64,000 nt of DNA, taken from contig NZ_JAHLPR010000033.1 of assembly GCF_018918005.1 (NCBI RefSeq), forward strand, positions 1 to 64,000, given 5' to 3'. Position 1 is the first letter of the stretch; each line of letters begins with the position of its first letter. Below, piece by piece: positions 1-7,751 of the stretch. Origin of the DNA: Paenibacillus sp. MSJ-34 (GTDB lineage: Bacteria; Bacillota; Bacilli; Paenibacillales; Paenibacillaceae). The translations under genes and the position numbers were made by a program. The notes beneath the pieces were generated by a model. The model worked only from the letters and a program-made list of their open reading frames with translations. It was not told the DNA's origin and made no database searches.

Positions 1-115
1 AAGATGAGATTTCCCAATTCGTAAGACCCCTTGTAGACGACGAGGTTGATAGGTTGGAGGTGGAAGCGCAGCAATGCGTGCAGCTGACCAATACTAATCG
101 GTCGAGGGCTTATCC
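1..115 (+). rRNA. 23S ribosomal RNA, 3' end (partial)
   Basis: The window opens inside a 23S rRNA gene. The conserved 3' terminal stretch is present, ending in the block 'ctaatcggtcgagggcttat' at about 94-113, which is the usual Bacillota 23S terminus just before the mature end. The exact 3' end is approximate to a few bases. The 5S gene follows 85 bp downstream in the same direction, so this is the tail of an rrn operon. No tRNA gene lies between the two. Confidence 0.93.
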
Positions 116-200
116 TAAATGAATCCATAAGGATAACACATGAATTCGCGTTTGTTTCGCATCTAGTTTTCAGGGAGCAACTCCTTGAATAAGCAATCCG

Positions 201-317
201 TTTGGTGGCGATGGCGGAGGGGTTCCACGCGTACCCATCCCGAACACGACCGTTAAGCCCTCCAGCGCCGATGGTACTTGGACCGAAGGGTCCTGGGAGA
301 GTAGGACGTTGCCAAGC
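201..317 (+). rRNA. rrf: 5S ribosomal RNA
   Basis: This 117-nt sequence has the full 5S layout. It begins tttggtggcg, carries the conserved loop 'cccatcccgaacacgaccgt' near 235-254, and ends gttgccaagc, which pairs with the 5' end to form helix I. It follows the 23S gene directly and is followed by a strong intrinsic terminator, so it is the last gene of the rrn operon. Confidence 0.95.
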
Positions 318-323
318 GATCAA

Positions 324-363
324 AGACCACTGCCCGAGGAAACACCTCGCCGGTGGTTTTTTT
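324..363 (+). terminator. Intrinsic terminator of the rrn operon
   Basis: A GC-rich stem follows the 5S gene: accac (326-330) pairs with gtggt (353-357) and cgagg pairs with cctcg around a short aaaca loop. The stem runs into seven T residues. It is the first of three similar terminator modules in a row. Confidence 0.85.
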
Positions 364-382
364 ATGAGCATGGGACCGTGTA

Positions 383-541
383 GTCGAGTCCCGTGAGAGT
401 CGAACGTTGCCAAGCGATCGAATACCGTTATCGAGTCAACTCGATGGCGGTATTTTGATATGCGGGGACTACTCAGGTCAAGTCTTGCGAGAGTCGAACG
501 AATAATGCAACTGGCGAGAACAACTCACTGGTGGCATTTTT
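383..541 (+). repeat. Two degenerate copies of the 5S tail, each followed by a terminator hairpin
   Basis: Positions 393-420 repeat the 5S 3' end (gagagt, then cgaacgttgccaagcgatcg). They are followed by a hairpin at 421-456 (aataccg/cggtatt outer stem, atcgagt/actcgat inner stem) and a T-run. A second, shorter remnant (gcgagagtcgaacg, 488-501) is followed by another imperfect hairpin at 505-541 (atgc/gcat ends) with five T residues. The remnants lack the rest of 5S and cannot be functional genes. Together with the true 5S tail they make three tandem 'tail plus terminator' modules. Confidence 0.75.
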
Positions 542-597
542 CATGGGTTCCCCTCATACTTCTTCATTCCCTTCCACCGACCTATTGCTTTCCACGC

Positions 598-862
598 CCT
601 TCTGTCGAAATCCCCTTGGTTCAGATGTCGCCTTTTCAGTTCGCTTCCGGTCTGGGCTCGCAATCCCCGCTCCAGAATGGATATTCCTACTTTTACTATT
701 ACAGAATAATTTCCCCTAGCCCTGAGTGAAGGGGATTTCGACAAAAGGTGCAAAAAAAGAAACAAGGAATGAACTGCCGCAGACCGCATTTCCTCTATAC
801 TGAGCGAACGGGATTTCGGCAAAAGGTGCAAAAAAGGAATGGGAAAGGAGTCACTGCAGCAG
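598..862. repeat. Intergenic repeat: two direct copies and one inverted partial copy
   Basis: Two imperfect direct copies of about 60 bp lie at 722-783 and 800-862. Each reads ctgag-gaa-ggggatttcg-caaaaggtgcaaaaaa and then a purine-rich stretch ending near gcag. A shorter copy of the front part lies inverted at about 598-623 (cttctgtcgaaatcccctt). No convincing coding region overlaps them. I infer an intergenic repeat family or decayed element; its function is unknown. Confidence 0.6.
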
Positions 863-990
863 GCGGACAAAAAGAGATACTGGCAAAGGGGGCCGTCGGG
901 AAAAGGCCGGCATGAGAAGAAACAGCAATAGAATGATTTTATATTGAATATCCCGCCCGTGTACCTGACCGCTAGAATCCGTGTGTCCGC

Positions 991-1181
991 CAGTGTAACT
1001 GCGAAAATCCAGTTAATTTCAGCAGAAACGCGACAAGTTAGTCCAGCAACTGCAAAAATCCAGTTAAATTGGCCAACAAGCGTGAAAAGGGGCGATTTGC
1101 GGTCTGAGCAACTGGATAATTGCTGTTGCTAATGCAAAATCGGGCTCATTCAGCAATATTAACTGGATAATTGCAGTTGCT
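991..1181. repeat. Four copies of an AACTGCAA-WWATCCAGTTA repeat, two in each orientation
   Basis: Copies in the forward sense lie at about 991-1019 and 1043-1070, and inverted copies at about 1108-1130 and 1156-1181. The shared core is roughly agcaactgcaawwatccagttaat. The two-plus-two inverted arrangement could fold into a long hairpin in RNA or single-stranded DNA. The remaining sequence between 1182 and 1615 shows no gene or clear signal. Confidence 0.7.
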
Positions 1182-1615
1182 ACAAGCACGATCGAGGGCA
1201 CGCGAACGCTAGCGAGCGAACGACCATGTTGTGCGCAACCTGCAAACCGTTAATGGTGATGCCCGACTGAAGCGCAATAAAATATGTGCATCATATTCAG
1301 ACGGCAAAAACAGGGAATAGTATCGTTCACCAAGAATAGAGCGCTTACTGTCGTAAATTGTAGCAACGTGTTCTTTTTTAGTACTACTCTTGAAAGTCAA
1401 AAACTACGACCCATGCATACATATCCCACACGTGCAACTTTATCCTAAATCCCCATCTTCAATTTATCGTAACAACTTCTTTTTTCGGGCAAGTATTGAT
1501 AAGATAAAAACGACAACGTTTTTGCATATTCGCCGGCCGGCAGATCAAGTCCAAGATTAACAAAAGCATAACTCGGCCTATAAACATGAATGCATTGGCG
1601 ATGGGAGGAACAGGG

Positions 1616-1831
1616 ATGATATTTCGTTCACGTTCGAAGGAGCAAGGAAAGGTTACGAAAATAACCGAGTTCAAGAAGCAAAAAGAAACGGCTTCCCGCC
1701 AGCAGAAATGCAGCTATTGCAAAACGATGGCTAAACGTCTGACCTTTTATGCCGATCACGACGGCAAGGTTGTCGGTTTGTGCCGGGAATGCAGGCCGCG
1801 AGCGAAACGGCAAGATCTGATGCCTCTTTAA
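1616..1831 (+). CDS. Small zinc-ribbon-like protein of unknown function
   Basis: This 71-residue basic protein has two Cys pairs, C32-xx-C35 (CSYC) and C56-xx-C59 (CREC), 20 residues apart, the spacing of a small zinc ribbon. I chose the ATG at 1616 because gggagga sits six bases upstream; an in-frame ATG at 1586 lacks such a site. The N-terminal 30 residues are Lys/Arg/Gln-rich and look flexible. The stop lies 20 bp before the TraX-like gene, so the two are probably cotranscribed. I do not recognise a family; a nucleic-acid-binding or metal-dependent regulatory role is only a guess. Confidence 0.6.
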   Translation: MIFRSRSKEQGKVTKITEFKKQKETASRQQKCSYCKTMAKRLTFYADHDGKVVGLCRECRPRAKRQDLMPL

Positions 1832-1851
1832 GGAAGGGGATAACAACGACG

Positions 1852-2475
1852 ATGCAGCTTCTAGCTATGGTAACGATGTTAATCGATCATTTGGGAATTG
1901 TATTGGCTCCCGATGAAGAGATGTGGAGAGTGATCGGACGGCTTGCGTTTCCGTTATATGCTTATGCCATCGTGCAAGGCTATGCCCGAACCAGCGATTT
2001 TTCGCGGTATTTGAAGCGTCTCATCCTCATCGGCTTATTGTCGCAAATTCCGTTTATGCTGGCATTGGGAGGTCATTCGATCAATGTCATCGGAACGTTT
2101 ATCGTATGTTTGCTCGTATTGAAAGGTCTGGACCGTTTTCCGCAACCTGCGGCTCCCATGCTGCTAATTGCCGCGGCGATCTTGTTGTTGGAGGTCGTGC
2201 CGTTCGATTACGGAAGTTATGCGCTGCTCCTTGTTCTTCTCTTTAGATATGCCTCGGCTCAGTGGGCCATAGGGCTGCACGTACTATTGAACTTCGTGTT
2301 TTTATTCTATAAAGGTTGGTTCATTCAGTTTTATAGCGTCGTATCGACGATTTTGATCTATTATTTGCCGAAGATGCTCAAGGCGTTGGAACGGGCGAAG
2401 ATCCCCCGCTGGTTATGGCGCAGCTTCTATCCGGCCCATCTGGCGATTCTGGCTATTGTTCAAGCCTTGACGTAG
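1852..2475 (+). CDS. TraX-family integral membrane protein
   Basis: This 207-residue, very hydrophobic protein has about six to eight predicted membrane spans. Family signs are the N-terminal IDHLG motif (residues 11-15), the RLAFPLYAYAI segment (about 30-40) and the C-terminal WLWRSFYPAHLAIL segment. TraX of F-like plasmids acetylates pilin, and chromosomal Bacillota members are generally uncharacterised acyltransferase-like membrane proteins, so the substrate here is unknown. The ATG at 1852 follows aggaagggg at a suitable distance; in-frame upstream starts would overlap the preceding gene. It ends at a bidirectional terminator shared with the convergent acetyltransferase gene. Confidence 0.8.
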   Translation: MQLLAMVTMLIDHLGIVLAPDEEMWRVIGRLAFPLYAYAIVQGYARTSDFSRYLKRLILIGLLSQIPFMLALGGHSINVIGTFIVCLLVLKGLDRFPQPAAPMLLIAAAILLLEVVPFDYGSYALLLVLLFRYASAQWAIGLHVLLNFVFLFYKGWFIQFYSVVSTILIYYLPKMLKALERAKIPRWLWRSFYPAHLAILAIVQALT

Positions 2476-2503
2476 CGAGGCGCAAGAGAATCGCCCGCCA
2501 TAT

Positions 2504-2537
2504 AAAAACTGCGACTCGTCTGTGGGTCGCAGTTTTT
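2504..2537. terminator. Bidirectional intrinsic terminator
   Basis: A perfect 12-bp inverted repeat (aaaaactgcgac and gtcgcagttttt) has a 10-base loop, flanked by A-run and T-run. It lies between the convergent TraX-like and acetyltransferase genes and can serve both. Confidence 0.85.
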
Positions 2538-2546
2538 GCAATAGCA

Positions 2547-3110
2547 TTATGAGTCGAGCTTCTTGATGACCCGGCACGGGTTGCCCGCAGCTACGACGTT
2601 GGAAGGGATATCCTTCGTTACGACGCTTCCCGATCCGATCACGACATTGTCGCCGATCGTTACGCCGGGATTAATGATCGAGCCCCCGCCGATCCATACA
2701 TTATCGCCGATCGTAACCGGCTTGCCGTATTCGAGTCCGGTATTCCGCGTTTCCGCGTCAAGCGGATGGCCCGCGGTGTAAATATGGATGCCCGGCGCCA
2801 GAAAAGCGTTCTTTCCGATTCGCACTTCGTTTACATCCAAAATAACGCAATCGAAATTGGCGTAAAAATTGTCCCCGACATGGATATTGTATCCGTAATC
2901 GCATCGGAAGTTCGGTTCGATATAAATGGAGTCGCCGGTCGAGCCGAACAGTTCTTTTAAGATCCGGGTACGCTCCTCCGTCTCCGTTTCCACTGTCGAA
3001 TTAAACAATCTTGTCAATCTTCTGGCTCGCTGTCTTTCTTCGGTCAATTCGGGATCGAAACCGTAATACAGCTCGCCCGCCAGCATTTTCTCCTTTTCCG
3101 TTCTCTCCAT
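2547..3110 (-). CDS. maa: Maltose/galactoside O-acetyltransferase family protein
   Basis: This 187-residue left-handed beta-helix acetyltransferase transfers acetyl from acetyl-CoA to a sugar hydroxyl. Residues 1-55 form the helical Mac domain ([16 protein letters not shown]). Residues about 60-180 are hexapeptide repeats ([20 protein letters not shown]). The catalytic His is H115 in YTAGHPLD, and the C-terminal [10 protein letters not shown] matches the CoA-binding end of the family. Length is normal (about 185). On the minus strand aaaggag precedes the ATG by 11 bases. It is the only clear accessory gene on the minus strand before 13.8 kb. The true acceptor sugar cannot be told from the sequence. 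Confidence 0.88.
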   Translation of the reverse strand: MERTEKEKMLAGELYYGFDPELTEERQRARRLTRLFNSTVETETEERTRILKELFGSTGDSIYIEPNFRCDYGYNIHVGDNFYANFDCVILDVNEVRIGKNAFLAPGIHIYTAGHPLDAETRNTGLEYGKPVTIGDNVWIGGGSIINPGVTIGDNVVIGSGSVVTKDIPSNVVAAGNPCRVIKKLDS

Positions 3111-3255
3111 GGTTTCCTATAGCTCCTTTCTTGTATCGTCGCTTCATAGAACTAACACTTATCTTACTTGAAACTCGCGCTACAATTCAATTCGGATCCG
3201 TTCTCCGCTCCGGATGATTCACCCAACATGAAATTGACGATTTACAACGAGAAAT

Positions 3256-3296
3256 AAATGTGCTACATTTAACTCAATGTTATATATTCAACGTTG
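3256..3296. promoter_or_regulatory. Palindromes upstream of the PadR gene (candidate autoregulatory operator)
   Basis: Two palindromes lie just before the PadR gene: aaatgtgctacattt (3256-3270), a perfect 6-bp-arm palindrome of the ATGT/ACAT type that PadR proteins favour, and caatgttatatattcaacgttg (3275-3296). The second overlaps an AT-rich stretch that could hold the -10 element. Autoregulation is inferred from family habit and position. Confidence 0.5.
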
Positions 3297-3321
3297 ACTA
3301 TAAAAGACGAGAGGTGATACT

Positions 3322-3858
3322 GTGACGCGTCTCATGGTTTTGGGACTCCTCATGAAAGGTCCGATGTCAGGTTACGATATGCAGCAACTATTGCAACTGT
3401 CCAAAACCGATGCCTGGGCGGGCGTACTGCCTGGTTCGATTTATCATGCGTTGAAAAAGATGGATAAAGAAGGATTGGTTACAGTCGATTCGGTTGAACA
3501 AACCGGGCATCGCACGAAGGCGATCTACCGGATTACGGAGGAGGGGGAGGAGCAGTTTTATCAATTGCTTCAACAATCTTTGGCTTTGCCTTCCGTTATA
3601 TTTCCTACGACATTCTATACCGCGGTTTCATTCATCGATGCGTTGCCTAAAGACCGAATTATCGCTGCGATCGAGTCGCAGCGGACGGCTCTGCGCAAAC
3701 AGTACGATGAAATGAAGGCAGGCGAAGAAGAGAAGTCGCAATTCGTGAACTTGACCGAACCGGCGAAAATCATTTTCCGGAACATGTACGATCAATTCGA
3801 GATTCAACTGTCCATGCTGGATCAGTTGGAGGCCGCGATTCGCAGCCAACCGGATTAA
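3322..3858 (+). CDS. PadR family transcriptional regulator
   Basis: This 178-residue winged-helix repressor has its N-terminal domain (residues about 3-80) in typical PadR form: VLGLLMKGPMSGYDMQQ, then GSIYHALKKMDKEGLV and the wing with YRITEEGEE. The C-terminal half is the long helical dimerisation region of the larger PadR type. The start is GTG at 3322, preceded by gagaggtgat. The ABC ATPase gene begins 21 bp downstream and the permease follows, so the regulator most likely controls this transporter operon in response to a small molecule or drug. The inducer is unknown. Confidence 0.88.
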   Translation: MTRLMVLGLLMKGPMSGYDMQQLLQLSKTDAWAGVLPGSIYHALKKMDKEGLVTVDSVEQTGHRTKAIYRITEEGEEQFYQLLQQSLALPSVIFPTTFYTAVSFIDALPKDRIIAAIESQRTALRKQYDEMKAGEEEKSQFVNLTEPAKIIFRNMYDQFEIQLSMLDQLEAAIRSQPD

Positions 3859-3879
3859 ACAATGAAAGGTGATGATTCA

Positions 3880-4599
3880 ATGAAAGAAAACGATTTGCTC
3901 GAAGCGGAACATGTCAGCAAAACATACGGCGGCCGTCCCGTCGTGGACGATGTAGGGCTGCATATCGCAACAGGAGAGATCCTTGGCATCATTGGACCGA
4001 ACGGCGCCGGCAAATCGACCACAATCGATTTGCTGCTCGGATTGCGCCGGGCGGACAGCGGACGCATCTCGTATTGGCGTAAAGATTATTTGGCGCATGT
4101 CGGCGTGCAATTGCAGTCGACCTCATTTTTCCCCGGGCTGAGCTGTTACGACAATTTGCGCTTATTCGCCGCGCTGTACAAAAAACGGCTTAGCCGGCCT
4201 GAAACGATGCAACTGTTGCGATTATGCGGACTGGAAGAAGCGGCCCGGACAGAAGCTTCCCGTCTATCGGGCGGGCAGCAGAAACGGCTGGCGATCGCAA
4301 TAGCCACCGTACACGATCCCCGTCTCGTATTTCTCGATGAGCCGACCTCCGCGCTGGATCCGCGCGCGCGAATCGAAATCCACTCGGTGATCCGCCAGTT
4401 GGCCGCCAAAGGAACGTCGATTATATTGACTTCGCACGATATGGAAGAGGTGCACCAGTTGGCGGACCGGGTCATGATGATCGACCGCGGACGCGTTATC
4501 GCGGAAGGTACGCCGCATGAACTTTGCGAACGCTTTAACGCGGCACGTTTGGAAGAAGTGTATTTGCAACTCACGGCGAAGGAGGCCGATGTCTCATGA
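3880..4599 (+). CDS. ABC transporter ATP-binding protein
   Basis: This 239-residue nucleotide-binding subunit carries Walker A GPNGAGKST (39-47), a Q-loop near residue 77, signature LSGGQQ (129-134), Walker B LVFLDEP (149-155) and the switch His in TSHD (H186). It most resembles the ATPases of ABC-2 type drug or antibiotic exporters. The ATG at 3880 has aaaggtgatg just upstream; the ATG at 3862 would overlap that site. The stop overlaps the permease start by four bases (ATGA), showing translational coupling. The substrate is not predictable. Confidence 0.92.
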   Translation: MKENDLLEAEHVSKTYGGRPVVDDVGLHIATGEILGIIGPNGAGKSTTIDLLLGLRRADSGRISYWRKDYLAHVGVQLQSTSFFPGLSCYDNLRLFAALYKKRLSRPETMQLLRLCGLEEAARTEASRLSGGQQKRLAIAIATVHDPRLVFLDEPTSALDPRARIEIHSVIRQLAAKGTSIILTSHDMEEVHQLADRVMMIDRGRVIAEGTPHELCERFNAARLEEVYLQLTAKEADVS

Positions 4600-5342
4600 T
4601 TTCAACCGTTATACGGGCAATGTTCGTCTCATCGCTGAAAGATAAAATATCTCTCTTCTATGCCGTACTTTTTCCTTTGGCGCTGCTGATCGGGCTTGGA
4701 CTTTATTTCGATACGCCGGAATACCGGTTCCGGCTGTTGACCGGCGTCGTCGTCTTGAGCTCCTTATTCTGGAGCGTCCAAGGCATCGCCTTTCAAGTTC
4801 ATTGGCAGCGAAACCGGGGCGTTTATAAGCTTTTGAAGCTGACTCCTTTTCCGACTGTTTCCTTTATATTGACGATGGTTTTGGTTCGAACCGCTTTGGG
4901 GGTAGCGATTAACGGAATCGTCATGTTGGCCGGCATGATCGGTTTCGGCATTGCGATGCCGTTGGGCGGAATCGTTCCTTTTCTGCTTATCTTAACGCTC
5001 GGCATGTTATGTTTTACTGCGATGGGATTTCTGTTATCCAATCTCGCCCGGAACGAAGCGCAAATTAACATGATTTCCAATCTCATTTATATCCCGATGC
5101 TGTTCGGTACCGAAACCTTCTACAGCTTGCAGCATGCGCCGCAATGGATTGCGACGGCGGGCAATCTTTTTCCGTTGACCTATATGGTTCAAGGATTAAG
5201 GGCGTCGTTTGCGGGATGGAACGGGACCGCGTTCTACATGCTCATTGTCGCTGCCTTTACCGTCGGTTTGCTGGCGCTCGCCGCGCTCACGTTCCGCTGG
5301 GACGCGGAACAGTCGATCGCGCAGCGGAAACTTCCGGCATAA
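4596..5342 (+). CDS. ABC-2 type transporter permease
   Basis: This 248-residue membrane protein has about six hydrophobic segments, starting with a short cytoplasmic N-terminus and SLFYAVLFPLALLIGLGLYF. The pattern LGMLCFTAMGFLLSNLARNE and IPMLFGTETFYSLQHAP (TM4 and the loop before TM6) is typical of ABC-2 exporters of the DrrB/NodJ type. The start codon overlaps the ATPase stop. With the PadR gene upstream this forms a self-contained regulator-exporter operon closed by a terminator at 5373. Confidence 0.88.
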   Translation: MISTVIRAMFVSSLKDKISLFYAVLFPLALLIGLGLYFDTPEYRFRLLTGVVVLSSLFWSVQGIAFQVHWQRNRGVYKLLKLTPFPTVSFILTMVLVRTALGVAINGIVMLAGMIGFGIAMPLGGIVPFLLILTLGMLCFTAMGFLLSNLARNEAQINMISNLIYIPMLFGTETFYSLQHAPQWIATAGNLFPLTYMVQGLRASFAGWNGTAFYMLIVAAFTVGLLALAALTFRWDAEQSIAQRKLPA

Positions 5343-5372
5343 TCCGGGCTGCTAAATCAAACAGCGAATGAA

Positions 5373-5403
5373 TAAGCCGATTTCTTGACGGAATCGGCTT
5401 TTG
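5373..5403 (+). terminator. Intrinsic terminator after the ABC-2 operon
   Basis: The stem agccgattt/gaatcggct with a short loop is followed by four T residues, 30 bp after the permease stop. Confidence 0.75.
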
Positions 5404-5471
5404 TATATTTTTCGCCAAAACCGTAAAACTAATAGTAAAAGACTTCTTCCGCCATCGACAATTCAAACCTC

Positions 5472-5499
5472 TTGGCAAATTGAAAATTTGTGCTATAAT
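5472..5499 (+). promoter_or_regulatory. Sigma-A promoter of the ctsR operon
   Basis: TTGGCA (5472-5477) and TATAAT (5494-5499) are separated by 16 bp. The -10 box is preceded by TGC, an extended -10. Transcription would start at about 5506, right at the CtsR operator. Confidence 0.75.
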
Positions 5500-5507
5500 A
5501 TTGTTAA

Positions 5508-5524
5508 AGTCAAAGAAAGTCAAA
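5508..5524 (+). promoter_or_regulatory. CtsR operator
   Basis: The sequence agtcaaagaaagtcaaa matches the known CtsR heptad tandem repeat (A/GGTCAAA-NAN-A/GGTCAAA) at nearly every position. A third, partial heptad follows (gtcaac). It covers the predicted transcription start, so bound CtsR would block initiation of its own operon. Confidence 0.85.
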
Positions 5525-5565
5525 GTCAACGATCGATGCAATGAATTATAGTGGGGGATGAATGA

Positions 5566-6027
5566 ATGCGTAATGTCTCTGATATTATAGAACAATATCT
5601 GAAGCATATTTTGCATGAAAGTCCTGAAGGCGCGGTGGAAATTCAGCGCAATGAACTGGCCGATAAATTTTCGTGCGTCCCGTCGCAAATCAATTACGTA
5701 ATTAGCACCCGCTTTACGTTCGAGAAAGGTTATATTGTCGAAAGCAAACGGGGCGGCGGAGGCTATATCCGGATTCAACGAATCGAATTGCCGTCGCATC
5801 AGGCGATTCATGGGCATCTCAGCCGCACCATCGGCGACAGCATGGAACAGACGGCGGCCGAAGGGCTCATTTATCAATTGGAAGAAGCCCGCGTCATTAC
5901 CCGCAGAGAAGCCAACATGCTGCGAGCCGCCGTTTCCAGGGACGTTCTCAAACTTAAATTGCCTTATCGCGATGAAGTTCGCGCCAAATTGCTAAAGGCG
6001 ATGCTTATCTCTTTGCTGGGCAAATAA
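5566..6027 (+). CDS. ctsR: Transcriptional repressor CtsR
   Basis: This 153-residue heat-shock repressor of class III genes (clp genes) has an N-terminal winged helix-turn-helix ending in the glycine-rich wing RGGGGYIRI (62-70), the known thermosensing loop. R62 matches the arginine that McsB phosphorylates in Geobacillus CtsR. The C-terminal domain (about 80-150) is the four-helix dimer domain. The start follows gggggatg. It heads the operon ctsR-mcsA-mcsB-clpC, and the operator at 5508 shows autoregulation. Heat, or McsB-driven removal of CtsR, would induce the operon. Confidence 0.96.
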   Translation: MRNVSDIIEQYLKHILHESPEGAVEIQRNELADKFSCVPSQINYVISTRFTFEKGYIVESKRGGGGYIRIQRIELPSHQAIHGHLSRTIGDSMEQTAAEGLIYQLEEARVITRREANMLRAAVSRDVLKLKLPYRDEVRAKLLKAMLISLLGK

Positions 6028-6094
6028 GAATAACGCACCCATTTTCCTCACGGCATCGGGGCTGGAAAAACGCGAGTCAAAGGAGGTCCGAAGG

Positions 6095-6619
6095 ATGATC
6101 TGTCAAGAATGCGGAAAGAAAAACGCCACATTGCATTTTACGAAAATCGTCAACGGAGAGAAAACGGAATTCCATATTTGCGAATCGTGCGCACGCGAGA
6201 AAGGGGAGATGATCCCCGGCACGGCAAACGGTTTTTCCATTCACAGCTTATTGTCCGGGCTGCTCGATTTCGATCCGGCAGGCAAAGGCGCGTCGTTAGC
6301 CCAAAAGCCGCAAACGATCCGTTGCGACGAATGCGGCCTAACCTATACGCAATTCAGCAAAATCGGCCGCTTCGGCTGCAGTTCGTGCTACAAGCACTTT
6401 GGCGAGCGACTCGAACCGTTGTTCAAGCGGGTGCACGGCAATACGAAGCATATCGGCAAAATTCCGAAACGCCGCGGCGGTACCATTCATTACAAACGCG
6501 AGCTGGATGAGCTGAAAAAAGAACTGCAGTATCGCATCATTCATGAGGAATTCGAGCAGGCGGCGCAAATTCGCGACCAAATCCGGGAGATCGAAAGGAA
6601 AATGTCCGGGGACGGTTAA
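6095..6619 (+). CDS. mcsA: Protein-arginine kinase activator McsA
   Basis: This 174-residue zinc protein activates the kinase McsB. It has C3-xx-C6 (CQEC) and C29-xx-C32 (CESC) near the N-terminus, then C77-xx-C80 (CDEC) and C95-xx-C98 (CSSC), giving two four-Cys zinc sites. A UVR-type helical hairpin follows at about 135-170 (EEFEQAAQIRDQIREIE). aaaggagg precedes the ATG. It lies between ctsR and mcsB as in other Bacillota. All eight Cys are intact, so a working metal sensor for thiol and metal stress is expected. Confidence 0.95.
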   Translation: MICQECGKKNATLHFTKIVNGEKTEFHICESCAREKGEMIPGTANGFSIHSLLSGLLDFDPAGKGASLAQKPQTIRCDECGLTYTQFSKIGRFGCSSCYKHFGERLEPLFKRVHGNTKHIGKIPKRRGGTIHYKRELDELKKELQYRIIHEEFEQAAQIRDQIREIERKMSGDG

Positions 6620-6649
6620 AGGGATTCAACGCTTAAGGAGGGATATGCG

Positions 6650-7711
6650 ATGTCAAAACGTCAATTCACCGAGCATGCGCTAAGCGACTGGATGAAAGGA
6701 AACGGTCCCGATTCCGAGATTGTCATCAGCAGCAGGATTCGGATCGCCCGCAACCTGGAATCCTTCCCCTTCCCGATGCTCGCGACGAACCAGCAGTCGA
6801 AGGAAATTCTAGATACGTTGTCTAATGTATTAAATACGGATGAATTGAAATCGATAGGACATTTTGAGAAAATATTGTTGAACGACTTGGACGAATTGGA
6901 AAAAAGCGTGCTGGTGGAAAAGCATTTGATCAGCCCAAGCTTGGCGAATGAATCGCGCAACGGCGCGGTTATCCTAAGCGAAAACGAATCGATCAGCATT
7001 ATGATTAACGAAGAGGACCATTTGCGCATTCAATGTTTGTATCCGGGATTTCAGATTCGCGAAGCTTGGGAGCTGGCAGGCAAAATCGACGATATATTCG
7101 AAGCGCATGTCGATTTTGCGTTTGACGAAGACAGAGGATTTCTTACCAGCTGTCCGACGAATGTGGGCACAGGCATCCGCGCTTCCGTCATGATGCACTT
7201 GCCGGCGCTTGTCCTGACGCAGCAAATGAACCGGATCTTGCCGGCCATTACGCAAGTCGGCCTGGCAGTTCGAGGCTTGTATGGCGAAGGCAGCGAAGCT
7301 GTCGGCAATTTGTTTCAAATCTCCAATCAAATTACGCTTGGCCAATCGGAATCCGAAATTATCGATAACTTGTACAGCGTAGCGCGGCAAATTATCGAGC
7401 ACGAGAAAGCGGCACGGCAGAAGCTGATGGCCGAATCCCGCACCCGCCTGACCGACCGGATCCGCAGATCGTACGGGATTCTGTCTTACGCGGAAGTGAT
7501 GGATTCCAAAGAAGCGATGCAGCGCTTGTCGGACGTAAGGCTCGGGATCGATCTCGGGTTGGTCGACAACGTGTCCGAGCATGTAATGAATGAATTGATT
7601 GTCATGACGCAACCGGGATTTTTACAGCAGTTTTTCGATGTGAAATTAAGCGCCGAGGATCGGGACGCGCATCGCGCCAAACTGATCCGAGACAAACTCA
7701 ATCAACATTAA
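6650..7711 (+). CDS. mcsB: Protein arginine kinase McsB
   Basis: This 353-residue phosphagen-kinase-like enzyme phosphorylates arginine side chains and marks proteins for ClpCP. Nucleotide-binding arginines are in SSRIRIARN (about 27-35). The acidic arginine-binding residues are in NEED (120-123) and RGLYGEGSE (E213), and the catalytic loop is [13 protein letters not shown] with C168. A C-terminal RDAHRA matches the phosphoarginine-sensing pocket of McsB. aaggaggg precedes the ATG. Third gene of the ctsR operon, with all catalytic residues present. Confidence 0.96.
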   Translation: MSKRQFTEHALSDWMKGNGPDSEIVISSRIRIARNLESFPFPMLATNQQSKEILDTLSNVLNTDELKSIGHFEKILLNDLDELEKSVLVEKHLISPSLANESRNGAVILSENESISIMINEEDHLRIQCLYPGFQIREAWELAGKIDDIFEAHVDFAFDEDRGFLTSCPTNVGTGIRASVMMHLPALVLTQQMNRILPAITQVGLAVRGLYGEGSEAVGNLFQISNQITLGQSESEIIDNLYSVARQIIEHEKAARQKLMAESRTRLTDRIRRSYGILSYAEVMDSKEAMQRLSDVRLGIDLGLVDNVSEHVMNELIVMTQPGFLQQFFDVKLSAEDRDAHRAKLIRDKLNQH

Positions 7712-7751
7712 TCCCATCCAAAGCTGGGGGAATTTACGGAGGTGTATCGAT

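Noticed and set aside
383-501. Extra 5S rRNA genes
   Set aside because: Only the last 15-45 bases of 5S are repeated; the loops and 5' strand are missing.
541-870. A 109-residue minus-strand frame and overlapping + frames at 460-729 in the rrn spacer
   Set aside because: They run across repeat copies in different frames, have no ribosome site and no recognisable domain.
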